DNA of 64,000 nt from contig NZ_CP022523.1 of assembly GCF_002850255.1 (NCBI RefSeq), forward strand, positions 1,064,486-1,128,485, in the 5' to 3' direction. The translations under genes and the position numbers were made by a program. Below, piece by piece: positions 9,540 to 17,564 of this stretch. Source of the stretch: Pseudoalteromonas sp. NC201. GTDB taxonomy: Bacteria; Pseudomonadota; Gammaproteobacteria; Enterobacterales; Alteromonadaceae. The notes under the pieces are model-generated. The model had not been told where the DNA came from and ran no database searches. It worked only from the letters and a program-made list of their open reading frames with translations. Each line of letters starts with the position of its first letter. Position 1 is the stretch's first letter.

Positions 9540-10479
9540 TTTTCTCTCCTGGCAAAGTTATGCTTCCGCTCATGCCTGGCAGCAGTGGCAAATCGGTGTT
9601 GAATGTGAATTTAGCCCGAAAATACATGCCTTGGCCCCAGTCTTGGCGCTTTTCAGGTTGTGTTGATAGCTCAGTGAGCGTACCTAGCGTTGGTGATGAG
9701 CGAAAGGCGTCAAATTTTAAATCGGCGGTTTGACCTTCCTTAATACCAAGAGCATCTACTTCATGGATCCAGGCTTCTAAATACAGACCTGCTGTAGAAG
9801 GTATTTCTGCTACTTTCCAACCTGTTTGTACAGTTGCGCCAGCAAACAACTTGTTGCCGTGCCAAGGATTGTCCGCATACAAAATGGGCCCGCTATTATT
9901 GGCCGTTAGACTCATTTTTTCCAGTTGTTCTTGGTTGTGCGTAAGGCTCGCTTCTAACCGCCTTATCTCTAGCTGCTGTTTCCGAGTATTTGCCTTTGCT
10001 TCAGTTTCTGCCTTGCTTAAGCTGATTTCGGCTTTATGATTTTCGATAATCGCTTTTTCTAACGTCAGCTGGTGTTGCTCGTAGTCGTAGGTGCTGATAT
10101 TGGCTTTTGGCACGCTAGCATCTATCTTGGCTCTTTCGACGAGCAAAATGGTTTTTTTCAACTGAAACTGAGCTTCGAGTATCTTTTGGGCGCCGTCTTG
10201 CTCAATTCGTTTGTACTCATCTTTTGCAGCATCAAGCGCCACTTTATCTTGGTCGATTGAGGTCGCGATAGAGCCAGAATCGTAGACGACAACAATATCC
10301 CCCTCGTTGGCAACTTCCCCTTCGGGCAGCATCCACTGAATTTGCGTTTTCCAAGAGTCGCTCATCGGTGCGTGAAAGACCTGAGTTTCACCTGCTTTAA
10401 TAAGGCCTGAGACGATGATTGGTTTGGCAAAAGCCGGCAAAGAGGTGAGCAGGGCGATGCTTATAATGTAGTTGTGCAT
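9529..10479 (-). CDS. Membrane-fusion (HlyD-like) adaptor with Sec signal, first of three
   Basis: 316-residue periplasmic adaptor with a cleavable signal peptide (MHNYIISIALLTSLPAFA) and no lipobox, unlike the two adaptors that follow. A coiled-coil-rich middle (roughly 75-185) is flanked by beta-strand regions; the C-terminus holds a MYFRAKFTF...LLPGMSGSI segment typical of the HlyD_3-like end. The helical hairpin is shorter than in MacA. It overlaps the upstream ATPase gene by 19 bp and the downstream adaptor by 11 bp. Its divergent anchoring suggests it has a different position in the same export complex, or that the complex uses different adaptors alternately. Confidence 0.8.
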   Translation of the reverse strand: MHNYIISIALLTSLPAFAKPIIVSGLIKAGETQVFHAPMSDSWKTQIQWMLPEGEVANEGDIVVVYDSGSIATSIDQDKVALDAAKDEYKRIEQDGAQKILEAQFQLKKTILLVERAKIDASVPKANISTYDYEQHQLTLEKAIIENHKAEISLSKAETEAKANTRKQQLEIRRLEASLTHNQEQLEKMSLTANNSGPILYADNPWHGNKLFAGATVQTGWKVAEIPSTAGLYLEAWIHEVDALGIKEGQTADLKFDAFRSSPTLGTLTELSTQPEKRQDWGQGMYFRAKFTFNTDLPLLPGMSGSITLPGEKNES

Positions 10480-11147
10480 TGGCTATCCTCGACTTTTTCG
10501 CCATCTTTCATTTTGATGATACGCTCGGCATATGCTGCAATATCGTCCTCGTGTGTTACCATCACAATGGTATGGCCTTGCTGGTGTAGCTGGCATAGTA
10601 ACTCCATGATTTCATGTGAGGTTTTACTATCTAAGTTACCAGTTGGTTCATCGGCAAAAATGACTTTTGGCTCATTAATGAGTGCCCGTGCAATGGCAAC
10701 ACGTTGGCGTTGTCCGCCAGACATTTCGAAGGGTTTATGATGTGCTCTGCTATCAAGACCTACTTTTTTTAGCATGGCAAGTCCACGACTTTTTGCCTCT
10801 GATGGGGAAGTCTCGGTGTACCTTAGCGGTAAGATGACATTTTCCAGTGCGGTTAGGCGAGTAAGTAGATGGAATGTTTGAAAGATAAAGCCAATTTTTT
10901 GATTTCTAATTTGTGATAAGGCTTCATCTTCCACGGCCTGAATTTCTTGATTAGCAAGATAGTAAGAGCCGGAGGTCGGAGAGTCCAAGCAGCCAAGTAT
11001 ATTCATTAAAGTAGACTTCCCAGAGCCAGAAGACCCCATCACTGCGACAAATTCACCTTCCATTACTTCTAGAGAAACTGATTTTAGTGCATGCACTTGT
11101 GTCTCTCCGCTTCCGTATACTCGGCTTAAGTTTTCGACCCGAATCAT
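10461..11147 (-). CDS. ABC transporter ATPase (MacB/LolD type)
   Basis: 228-residue cytoplasmic ATPase powering the export operon. Walker A GSSGSGKS at residues 38-45, Q-loop in IFQTFHLL (~88-95), ABC signature SGGQ at 143-146 and Walker B VIFADE at 162-167 are all intact, followed by the D-loop GNLDS. Size and sequence fit the MacB/LolD/FtsE group that pairs with FtsX-type permeases. It is the first gene of a five-gene minus-strand operon (ATPase, three adaptors, permease) with overlapping reading frames. The ribosome binding site before its ATG is weak. No regulator lies next to the operon. Confidence 0.95.
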   Translation of the reverse strand: MIRVENLSRVYGSGETQVHALKSVSLEVMEGEFVAVMGSSGSGKSTLMNILGCLDSPTSGSYYLANQEIQAVEDEALSQIRNQKIGFIFQTFHLLTRLTALENVILPLRYTETSPSEAKSRGLAMLKKVGLDSRAHHKPFEMSGGQRQRVAIARALINEPKVIFADEPTGNLDSKTSHEIMELLCQLHQQGHTIVMVTHEDDIAAYAERIIKMKDGEKVEDSQCTTTL

Positions 11148-11320
11148 TGTAGGTTATAATCCCTTGTTTTTTATTATATTTTATTCATGGTTCAGAGGTG
11201 TTTAACCTTGTACCTAAATTTGAGTGTAACTGTTGTGCAGGATAGAGTAAACCGAGAAGGTACTAGACGAAAAGAGAATAAGGTAAAAAGTTGTTTCTGA
11301 ACACAGAGAGTTGTTGAAAA

Positions 11321-11346
11321 TGCCTAACAACATTTGCTGCTAGGCA
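11321..11346 (-). terminator. Possible terminator downstream of the NfeD gene
   Basis: TGCCTA (11321-11326) and TAGGCA (11341-11346) pair around a 14-nt loop that can add more pairs. On the minus strand it is followed by TTTTC. It lies about 30 bp past the NfeD stop. The stem is short, so the call is tentative. Confidence 0.4.
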
Positions 11347-11374
11347 CTTTGTTCGCAAGGCTATACCAATTGGC

Positions 11375-11827
11375 TTAATTTGGCTCTACCCAAAACGCTC
11401 CAACCTCTTTTTTAACCACTTTGACTTGTGTTCCTGCAGTAATAGGTTGTTTACTTTTTAGTTGCCATGCAATACCAGAATAAGTATGAAAAATACGACT
11501 ATCTGGATTTAAGTCCTTTTCTAGCGTAAAGCTAAGCTCAGCAAAATCACTCGTTACTTCTTTGTCGTCAGTGACATCTTGCATACGTCTTAGTGGTTTC
11601 CATAAAAACACCGCCAGTAATGTCGTGACTAGCGCATTAAACCAAAGTGCAGTTAGCCAAGTTTGGTCAAGCATACCTGCGTACATTAGGCCGCCGCTTA
11701 TCACCAACGATAGACCTAAAAAGAACAATACAAAGGTCGCAAAACCAAGCACAGCAACCTCAACAATTAGGCAAGCAATTCCTAGTACTACTAAGGTTTG
11801 TGCTAAGTGCTCAAGTAAAAAGGCCAT
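11375..11827 (-). CDS. NfeD-family membrane protein
   Basis: 150-residue inner-membrane protein. The first ~75 residues contain two to three hydrophobic helices (VLGIACLIVEVAVLGFATFVLFFLGLSLV and a second around residues 55-75). The C-terminal ~60 residues form a soluble OB-fold-like domain with the typical NfeD pattern YSGIAWQLKSKQPITAGTQVKVV. Short NfeD proteins partner with SPFH proteins, and here the SPFH gene sits immediately upstream, 5 bp away, as in the E. coli qmcA-ybbJ pair. The pair probably organises membrane microdomains or controls membrane protein quality. Confidence 0.88.
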   Translation of the reverse strand: MAFLLEHLAQTLVVLGIACLIVEVAVLGFATFVLFFLGLSLVISGGLMYAGMLDQTWLTALWFNALVTTLLAVFLWKPLRRMQDVTDDKEVTSDFAELSFTLEKDLNPDSRIFHTYSGIAWQLKSKQPITAGTQVKVVKKEVGAFWVEPN

Positions 11828-11832
11828 AGGCG

Positions 11833-12783
11833 TTACCCTTGCTTTTTATTCAATGTGTTAATAATAGACATGCCTTGTGCGACAAGCGAGCTTGCATCAG
11901 TGCCACTTTCTGGCAGCAATACCACAGAAGATTCTTTGGCTATTGCTTCTTTTGCTGCAATGGCTTTTGTTGCCAAGTCAAGCTGTATGGCCTTTTGACC
12001 TTCTTCGGTATTTGCGGCTTCACCGACTTTACGCAGGGCTTCAGCTTGTGCGTCTGCAACGGCAATGATCGCCTTTGCTTCACCTTCGGCGCTTAAGATC
12101 TGCTCTGCTTTTTCGGCTTCAGCTGCAAGTACTTGTGCTTGCTTCTTACCTTCTGCGACATTGATTGCAGCTTGACGGTCACCCTCAGATTCTAATATTT
12201 GAGCACGTTTCACACGCTCAGCCTTCATTTGTGCTTCCATTGCTTCCATTACAGAGTTTGGTGGCACAATATCTTTAATCTCGTAGCGCAGTACTTGAAT
12301 GCCCCACGGATCAGAAGCTGAGTTGATGGCGGCGACGATGTTGGTGTTAAGCAAATCTCGTTCTTCAAAGGTTTTATCCAACTCCATTTTGCCCAATTCA
12401 CTACGCATGGTGGTTTGCGCAAGCTGAGTTACCGCGAAGATATAATCGTCAACACCGTAAGTCGCTTTATACGGATCTAAAACCCTAAAATAGAGTACAC
12501 CATCGACAATCAATGAAATATTGTCTTTGGTTATGGCTGATTGAGACGGTACATCAACTGCTTGCTCTTTTAAGCTTCTATCGGCGGCTACACGATCGAT
12601 AAATGGCAGAATAAAGTTAAGGCCGGCTTCTTTAGTGGATTGATACTTGCCGAAACGTTCAATAATCCACGCACGGTTCTGCGGGACAAATTTGATACTA
12701 CCTTTTAGTACCACGATAACGAAAATCAATAAAAACGCTTGAATGGTAAAAAGGTAATCAAAAATAAGTGTGACTGGATCCAT
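11833..12783 (-). CDS. SPFH/band 7 (QmcA/stomatin-like) protein
   Basis: 316-residue protein with one N-terminal membrane helix (residues ~9-29) followed by a band 7/SPFH domain (KFVPQNRAWIIERFGKY... at ~31-50, through about 190) and a long Ala/Glu-rich coiled coil (about 190-270) with repeated AEGKKQAQVLAAEAEKAE-like motifs. Length and order match E. coli QmcA (YbbK) and stomatin-type paraslipins. It is followed 5 bp later by an NfeD gene, the usual partner. These proteins oligomerise at the inner membrane and are linked to membrane-protease regulation, but the precise role is not established by sequence. Confidence 0.92.
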   Translation of the reverse strand: MDPVTLIFDYLFTIQAFLLIFVIVVLKGSIKFVPQNRAWIIERFGKYQSTKEAGLNFILPFIDRVAADRSLKEQAVDVPSQSAITKDNISLIVDGVLYFRVLDPYKATYGVDDYIFAVTQLAQTTMRSELGKMELDKTFEERDLLNTNIVAAINSASDPWGIQVLRYEIKDIVPPNSVMEAMEAQMKAERVKRAQILESEGDRQAAINVAEGKKQAQVLAAEAEKAEQILSAEGEAKAIIAVADAQAEALRKVGEAANTEEGQKAIQLDLATKAIAAKEAIAKESSVVLLPESGTDASSLVAQGMSIINTLNKKQG

Positions 12784-12930
12784 GTTAGCTCTCCTACTAC
12801 ATAAGAATTGTTCGCATCAAATGCATGTTCCCAATATAGATGAACCATTAGTGAATTACTATAAATAAATTCACTCAGAGGTATAGCGATGGCAATCATC
12901 CTCAAACGATAGCCATCGTTACTTACTCTA

Positions 12931-14382
12931 TTAAAGTAGTTCTACTTTTATTTCTATCCATGCGGTAGCGCTATTTTCTGCTCCGCCCTTTGATGTCGGG
13001 GTGATTTTGAATCCTCCCCAGTGATCGGTATATGAATTTCCGATTGTTAGCTCCGAATCGGTTTGGTCGTCACCCCACCAGCCTGGTGTTTTTGACCCTG
13101 GGGTCATATCTAAGAGGTAAGAGGTCGTTTTCCAAAAGCGTGGGTCTTGCTCATTTTCGAAGTAGCCCTCTAAATTGATGAGTATGCCGTTTTTGGTATT
13201 TGGATATCGCGCATTTGTAGTTCTGTACTCTAACCAATACGTATATAAGCCGTTACCCGATTTTAGCTTTAATCCGATATATCCTTGATCATTGCGCCCG
13301 TGGTCAAATGCATAAATGCGATATGTTCCCGATGAGGTAATGAGTGGGACTTCTGATCCGCTTACCCAACCGAAATACTTTTTGTACAGTAAGTTATATT
13401 CTTCTAAAGAATGAGCGCCCATTCCCATCATGCTATATACGTTACCATAGTTTAAGCTTTCCTTTGCATAATCATGATCGCCAATTACTCTACCAGGGCC
13501 AGCTTCTAGCGCTTTAGCATGACGTAGCCCTAGTGCATGTCCTAACTCATGTGCCACCACGCCTGATTTGTGGTGATATAAACTGATTGAAGGAGGAGCA
13601 GCGCTGGAATTGAAGTTACCAACTTGAGGGGCAACCATCATTACCACATTACCAGTTCCAGGGTTTTCGGGGTCAACGCCGTTGGCTTTAACATGCTTCT
13701 TCCATTCAGCTGTCCAACCGTGAAAGTCATTGTCAAAGTCACTTTTGGGTCGAGCAATATTAATTATTGGCACCGATGTATCATATGTGAGGTTAAATTT
13801 ACCGTAAGATTGGTCCGTGTAATATGCTGCAGCATCAGCTAAATCACGCTGCATTGAATTCCAGTTAAGTTGCGCATCGCTAAATTGAAATCTAAAAACC
13901 TTGATGTTGGCATAATTTAAAGGATAACCATCATTATTTCCAGGTGGTGGAGTAGAACCTAAGTTACGGCATGAGGTTGCACCTAAATCAACGACTAATG
14001 AGGCCCCTTGACTGGCCCCATCTAACGTAATGTAAGTCCAATATTGGTTTAAGTTCTTAAGCACGATACATTCGCTATTACCGTTTCTTTTTGAATTTGG
14101 ATCGCTACCGTCCAGTTTTGGCCACCCCCCATTTTTTGAATATAAATTAAGATTTCCTGAGCCATGTCCAGTGGTAATTGCCAAACTATTTGCACCTGGA
14201 ATACTTAAGTAAGTTCGAGCACCACTCGGAAGGCAAATAGGTTGCTTATTTTCAATTTCTCTTCCAGTAAATGGGGCTGAGGATTTACAGGTGTCAGTGA
14301 GTTGAGCTGCACTTGCCGGACCTGCCGTTAATAGTAATAGAAGCGCATAACAGCGCGCTCTTCTCAAATATATCTTTTTCAC
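12931..14382 (-). CDS. Secreted metzincin-type metalloprotease (M11/gametolysin-like)
   Basis: 483-residue secreted protein beginning with GTG at 14382, supported by AAGGATACAACT upstream and a signal peptide ending near PASAA (residue ~26). A beta-rich N-terminal module (about 40-135) resembles a prepeptidase C-terminal (PPC)-type domain. The catalytic region carries HELGHALGLRH at 278-288, the full HEXXHXXGXXH metzincin zinc motif, followed by a candidate Met-turn YSMMGMG near 316-322. The arrangement is closest to the M11 (gametolysin) or related M66-like enzymes, though I cannot choose between them without alignment. It is a single-gene unit, one of four zinc protease families in this window. 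Confidence 0.82.
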   Translation of the reverse strand: MKKIYLRRARCYALLLLLTAGPASAAQLTDTCKSSAPFTGREIENKQPICLPSGARTYLSIPGANSLAITTGHGSGNLNLYSKNGGWPKLDGSDPNSKRNGNSECIVLKNLNQYWTYITLDGASQGASLVVDLGATSCRNLGSTPPPGNNDGYPLNYANIKVFRFQFSDAQLNWNSMQRDLADAAAYYTDQSYGKFNLTYDTSVPIINIARPKSDFDNDFHGWTAEWKKHVKANGVDPENPGTGNVVMMVAPQVGNFNSSAAPPSISLYHHKSGVVAHELGHALGLRHAKALEAGPGRVIGDHDYAKESLNYGNVYSMMGMGAHSLEEYNLLYKKYFGWVSGSEVPLITSSGTYRIYAFDHGRNDQGYIGLKLKSGNGLYTYWLEYRTTNARYPNTKNGILINLEGYFENEQDPRFWKTTSYLLDMTPGSKTPGWWGDDQTDSELTIGNSYTDHWGGFKITPTSKGGAENSATAWIEIKVELL

Positions 14383-14487
14383 AGTTGTATCCTTATTAAA
14401 TAAGCTTGCTAATTTACAAGCCTATTTAACATAGGATTAAAGTATACAATATTCAATATAATATTCTTGTGAATTTGCTAAAGGTAT

Positions 14488-14509
14488 GGATTTTACAATC
14501 GTAAAATCC
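14488..14509. promoter_or_regulatory. Perfect 9-bp palindrome upstream of the binding-protein-like gene
   Basis: GGATTTTAC and GTAAAATCC flank a 4-nt spacer. It sits 63 bp upstream of the gene at 14572 and 106 bp upstream of the divergent metalloprotease. It may be an operator for a dimeric regulator or a hairpin in the leader; no T run follows on either strand, which argues against a terminator. Confidence 0.4.
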
Positions 14510-14571
14510 TCAACTAAATTTAGAGAGGGAGGTATTAGGTTCAGGAATCCTTTTGTTTACCAGGTAATTGA

Positions 14572-15450
14572 ATGATGTATATGAATTTTCTGGGGTACCT
14601 ATTTGTCGTTTTTTGCTTAGCAGTCACTGCTAATGTTGATGCAACAACGATTCAGATATTTTTGGATGATGAAGAAGACCTCGCTATTTTGACGCAAAAA
14701 GCTAAACCTGAAAATATTGCTGGCGCAACCAACAAAATACTATTTGAACAGTTAAACCTCTCAAACATTGAGTTTCTCGGCGCAAGTTATAAACGGACGT
14801 TACGCTCAATGCTAAAGCAAGATAAATCAGCTATTTGCACTCTTAACAAAGTAAAAACTACTTATCGCGAAAAAAACTTTCTATTCAGCTTGCCAGTAAA
14901 TTTTTATATCAGTAGACGTCTATATCAACATGCTGATTCACCTCCGCTATCTAAAGAAGTGCTTGATGAAGAAGGTAATGTAGTCTCTCTTATGCAACTT
15001 TTTAACGTATACAGAAATAAGCTGATAGTAACTGCTGACGATCTGTCATATGGGCCTTTTTTAGATAAGCAATTAGCACAGGTGGATAGCGCTAATAAAG
15101 TGGTGAGAGGTGGAAGTAATCATTATGAAACTGTACATCGGATGTTCGAATTGAAACGTGTGGATTTTTTGCTTGGTTACCCTGTTGAAGTGATGCGATA
15201 TGCCAAGAGCAACCAAGATAAATATGAGTCCTATCTAATCGCGGATTCACCTCGGTTTATTTTAGGTCATGTGATGTGTAATAAGACTCAAGTAAGCAGG
15301 CTGGTGTTAGAGAGAGTAAATCAGGTACTACTCAGTAATTATGGTACCAAAGAGTTTTTATTGGCCCATATAAATTATTTACCCGTTCAGGAGCATCGAT
15401 CTATTCAGGAAGTTATAGAGCGCTACATAGATCAACTCGGCTCAAACTAA
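14572..15450 (+). CDS. Periplasmic binding-protein-like (SBP_bac_3-like) protein
   Basis: 292-residue protein with an N-terminal signal peptide (hydrophobic through LFVVFCLAVTANVDA) and a body that resembles the type 2 periplasmic amino-acid binding fold seen in many Alteromonadales orphan proteins: a central pattern of CTLNKVKTTYREKNFLFSLP, a DDLSYGPFLDKQLA segment and a hinge-like VEVMRYAKSN. There is no transporter permease next to it, so it may be a sensor or scavenging protein and not a transporter subunit. AGGT six bases before the ATG is an acceptable ribosome binding site. The assignment is based on general sequence feel, so it is tentative. Confidence 0.6.
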   Translation: MMYMNFLGYLFVVFCLAVTANVDATTIQIFLDDEEDLAILTQKAKPENIAGATNKILFEQLNLSNIEFLGASYKRTLRSMLKQDKSAICTLNKVKTTYREKNFLFSLPVNFYISRRLYQHADSPPLSKEVLDEEGNVVSLMQLFNVYRNKLIVTADDLSYGPFLDKQLAQVDSANKVVRGGSNHYETVHRMFELKRVDFLLGYPVEVMRYAKSNQDKYESYLIADSPRFILGHVMCNKTQVSRLVLERVNQVLLSNYGTKEFLLAHINYLPVQEHRSIQEVIERYIDQLGSN

Positions 15451-15493
15451 TCCACTAAGCATGCTCCTGATCCTGTGTCGGGCGGTACAGCTA

Positions 15494-16615
15494 TCACCAC
15501 CCCCCAAATCTTGGCCAAAACTCGATGTCATCATGACTTAACACATGATAGCCCGAGTGCTGAGCAGCTGTTGCACATGCATGATTTGGTAAAATACGTA
15601 GTAGGTCACCATGTTTCACGTCTGGTAAGGTGAAGCCGGGTTCACATTCAATAACGCCATGTTCTTGATTTGCTGAGGTTACTTTGAGCCCAGGCAGCAA
15701 ATTACCCGCTTGGTCACAGACGAGGCCATAGCCGCAATCAAACGCTTGACTCGCGGTACCCCTGTCTCTTGAAAGCGCCATCCAACCTGCATCTATAAAG
15801 AGTTTATTTTCACTACGCTTGATACCAGTGACACGTGTTAGCACGCTTAGTGCAATATCTTCGATATCACATATGCCGATACCAGCCATAACAAGGTCGA
15901 AGAATGTGTAGACCCCAGCTCGCACTTCAGTGATCCCATCTAGGTTTTGCGTTGACAGCGCTGTTGGTGTAGAGCCAATACTCAGCACTGTTGTGGCAAT
16001 TTGGGCTTCTTCTAACATCGAGGCGGCAGCCACAACCGCTGAGCGCTCTTTCTCTGCAAACTGTATTAGCTGCTCTAGGGTGTTACAGGCGTATGAGCCG
16101 CCTGCATGTGTAAGCAAGCCCTGATATAAACCACCGCTTTCCAGTATGGTTGCGATTGTCACGATCTCTTTGTTTTTAGGACTAAGTCCTGCCCGATGTC
16201 CGTCACAGTCGATTTCTATCAGACAACTAATTTTACAGCCATTTTCCGCGCAAAATTGAGAGACAAACATAGCTTGTTCCATGCTGTCTAGTAGTATGGT
16301 TAAATTGACACCTTGATTGATAAGGACAAGAACGCGTTGTAACTTATCCTCTGTTATCCCCACCGCATAAGTGATATTGGTGTAACCTTCCGCTGCAAAC
16401 GTTTCTGCTTCTTTTAGGGTGGAAACCGTACATCCCGCTTGCTTGTCGGCCAAAATATAGTTTGCGGCTGCAGTAGATTTTACCGTTTTCAAATGTGGGC
16501 GAAGAGCCACATTAAAAGCATCAAGATGCTTTTCCATGCGCGAAAGGTTATGTAAAAAAGCAATTTTATCAACAACTAAACATGGTGTTTGTAAAGATCC
16601 TAATGATGTAAACAT
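15494..16615 (-). CDS. D-threonine aldolase / D-serine dehydratase-like PLP enzyme
   Basis: 373-residue cytoplasmic enzyme of the DSD1 / D-threonine aldolase family with alanine-racemase fold. RPHLKT at 39-44 provides the PLP lysine (Lys43). The C-terminal D-ser_dehydrat domain contains HGVIE and the metal-binding region NHACATAAQHSGYH near 345-360, with His and Cys ligands. The family uses PLP plus a divalent metal to cleave or deaminate beta-hydroxy D-amino acids. The gene is followed upstream on the same strand by nudB, 7 bp apart, suggesting an operon. Which substrate is used (D-Thr or D-Ser) cannot be decided here. Confidence 0.88.
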   Translation of the reverse strand: MFTSLGSLQTPCLVVDKIAFLHNLSRMEKHLDAFNVALRPHLKTVKSTAAANYILADKQAGCTVSTLKEAETFAAEGYTNITYAVGITEDKLQRVLVLINQGVNLTILLDSMEQAMFVSQFCAENGCKISCLIEIDCDGHRAGLSPKNKEIVTIATILESGGLYQGLLTHAGGSYACNTLEQLIQFAEKERSAVVAAASMLEEAQIATTVLSIGSTPTALSTQNLDGITEVRAGVYTFFDLVMAGIGICDIEDIALSVLTRVTGIKRSENKLFIDAGWMALSRDRGTASQAFDCGYGLVCDQAGNLLPGLKVTSANQEHGVIECEPGFTLPDVKHGDLLRILPNHACATAAQHSGYHVLSHDDIEFWPRFGGW

Positions 16616-16622
16616 AGCTCAA

Positions 16623-17063
16623 TCATACTCCTATAAGTTCTATTGCCTGTCGATTGCTTGGGGACCAGACGCGTTCACAAGCGTGTGTTTTGTTTAGCCA
16701 GATAAAGTCCGTGTGTTCATCTTCAGCAAGTACCACGCTGATCCCTGACGGTACTTGGACACTAAAAACATGCTCAGTGTTCATGGTAACACCCGGCTCA
16801 TAGCGATGGCGCCACTGTGGTCTTATCGTGTATTGATTCGTTTTATTATGCGAGTGGATGGTGATCCCAAGCGCCGCGGCGTCAATGCTGGTTTCTTCTT
16901 TTAACTCTCTATAAGCGGTAGCCATTGGAGTTTCACCGGGATCAACTCCCCCAGTTACCGATTGCCAAAAGTGTTTGTCGTCTGCCCTTTGTAATAGCAA
17001 AAACTCATTATGCTCGTTGTATATTACGACTAACACCGAAATGGGTTTACGTAGTGCCGACAT
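16623..17063 (-). CDS. nudB: Dihydroneopterin triphosphate diphosphatase (NudB-like Nudix hydrolase)
   Basis: 146-residue Nudix hydrolase. The Nudix box lies at about residues 38-60, starting GGVDPGE and ending RELKEETSI, with all acidic residues present. The surrounding sequence (KPISVLVVIYN at the start, LLLQRADDKHFWQSVTGGV before the box) and the length closely match E. coli NudB, which removes pyrophosphate from dihydroneopterin triphosphate in folate synthesis. The usual aspS-nudB neighbourhood is absent; here it precedes the PLP enzyme by 7 bp and probably shares a transcript. The family is sure; the exact nucleotide substrate is by similarity. Confidence 0.85.
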   Translation of the reverse strand: MSALRKPISVLVVIYNEHNEFLLLQRADDKHFWQSVTGGVDPGETPMATAYRELKEETSIDAAALGITIHSHNKTNQYTIRPQWRHRYEPGVTMNTEHVFSVQVPSGISVVLAEDEHTDFIWLNKTHACERVWSPSNRQAIELIGV

Positions 17064-17146
17064 GGTTTACATCAAATCAGGAACATGTACTTTGAGTTTA
17101 ACTAGTTGAATCGCACTCGGCAATTGGTCCAAAGCGAATTTTGGAC

Positions 17147-17173
17147 AAAAAAAAGCAGGCCATACTGGCCTGC
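17147..17173 (-). terminator. Rho-independent terminator (minus strand)
   Basis: Stem GCAGGCC/GGCCTGC with a short loop, then eight consecutive T on the minus strand. Its orientation does not serve nudB (which starts at 17063 and runs away) or the M6 protease, so it probably ends an untranslated RNA. Confidence 0.8.
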
Positions 17174-17340
17174 ATAAAAACTCCAATAGCAACAAGCTGT
17201 GCCAAGGAAATCCCAATAATGCCAACATCCTAGTCGGCAAGCTCTACTTCTCGGGAGTTCAATTGTGACTTTAGGCACGCCTAGTTACGCAGGTAAAAAG
17301 GTGCAGCCCCAAAGGAACGAGACCAATGCTAATGTAATGT
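17147..17340 (-). ncRNA. Candidate small RNA ending in a strong terminator
   Basis: A good rho-independent terminator on the minus strand lies at 17147-17173 (stem GCAGGCC/GGCCTGC followed by eight T), yet no minus-strand gene ends here. Upstream on that strand is about 170 nt without a reading frame but with other possible hairpins, such as GCCGAC/GTTGGC around a TAGGAT loop near 17221. A sigma70-like promoter (TTTACA, 17-bp spacer, TAGCAT) lies just before ~17340. Start point, family and target are unknown. Confidence 0.4.
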
Positions 17341-17564
17341 TTAGTACTTGTAAACTATAAATTGAAAAAAATAGTTTAAATGGGCTTTTTTTGCTCACTT
17401 TGAAATGTAAAAGCTTCTAAAATGATGAAATTGTAATCGTTGTAACTATTTGTTATTTATCTAATTGATAAATTTTGTACCTTTAATGGGCTGGTGGTTG
17501 TTGCAATTTTGTATCCTTTCTGTATGTTAACGAGTTGTACAACATGTAACCTAGGAAAGGAAAA

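Noticed and set aside
11364..11380. ATACCAATTGGCTTAAT near the NfeD stop as a MITE
   Set aside because: Only one short end is present with no matching second end. It is too short to call.
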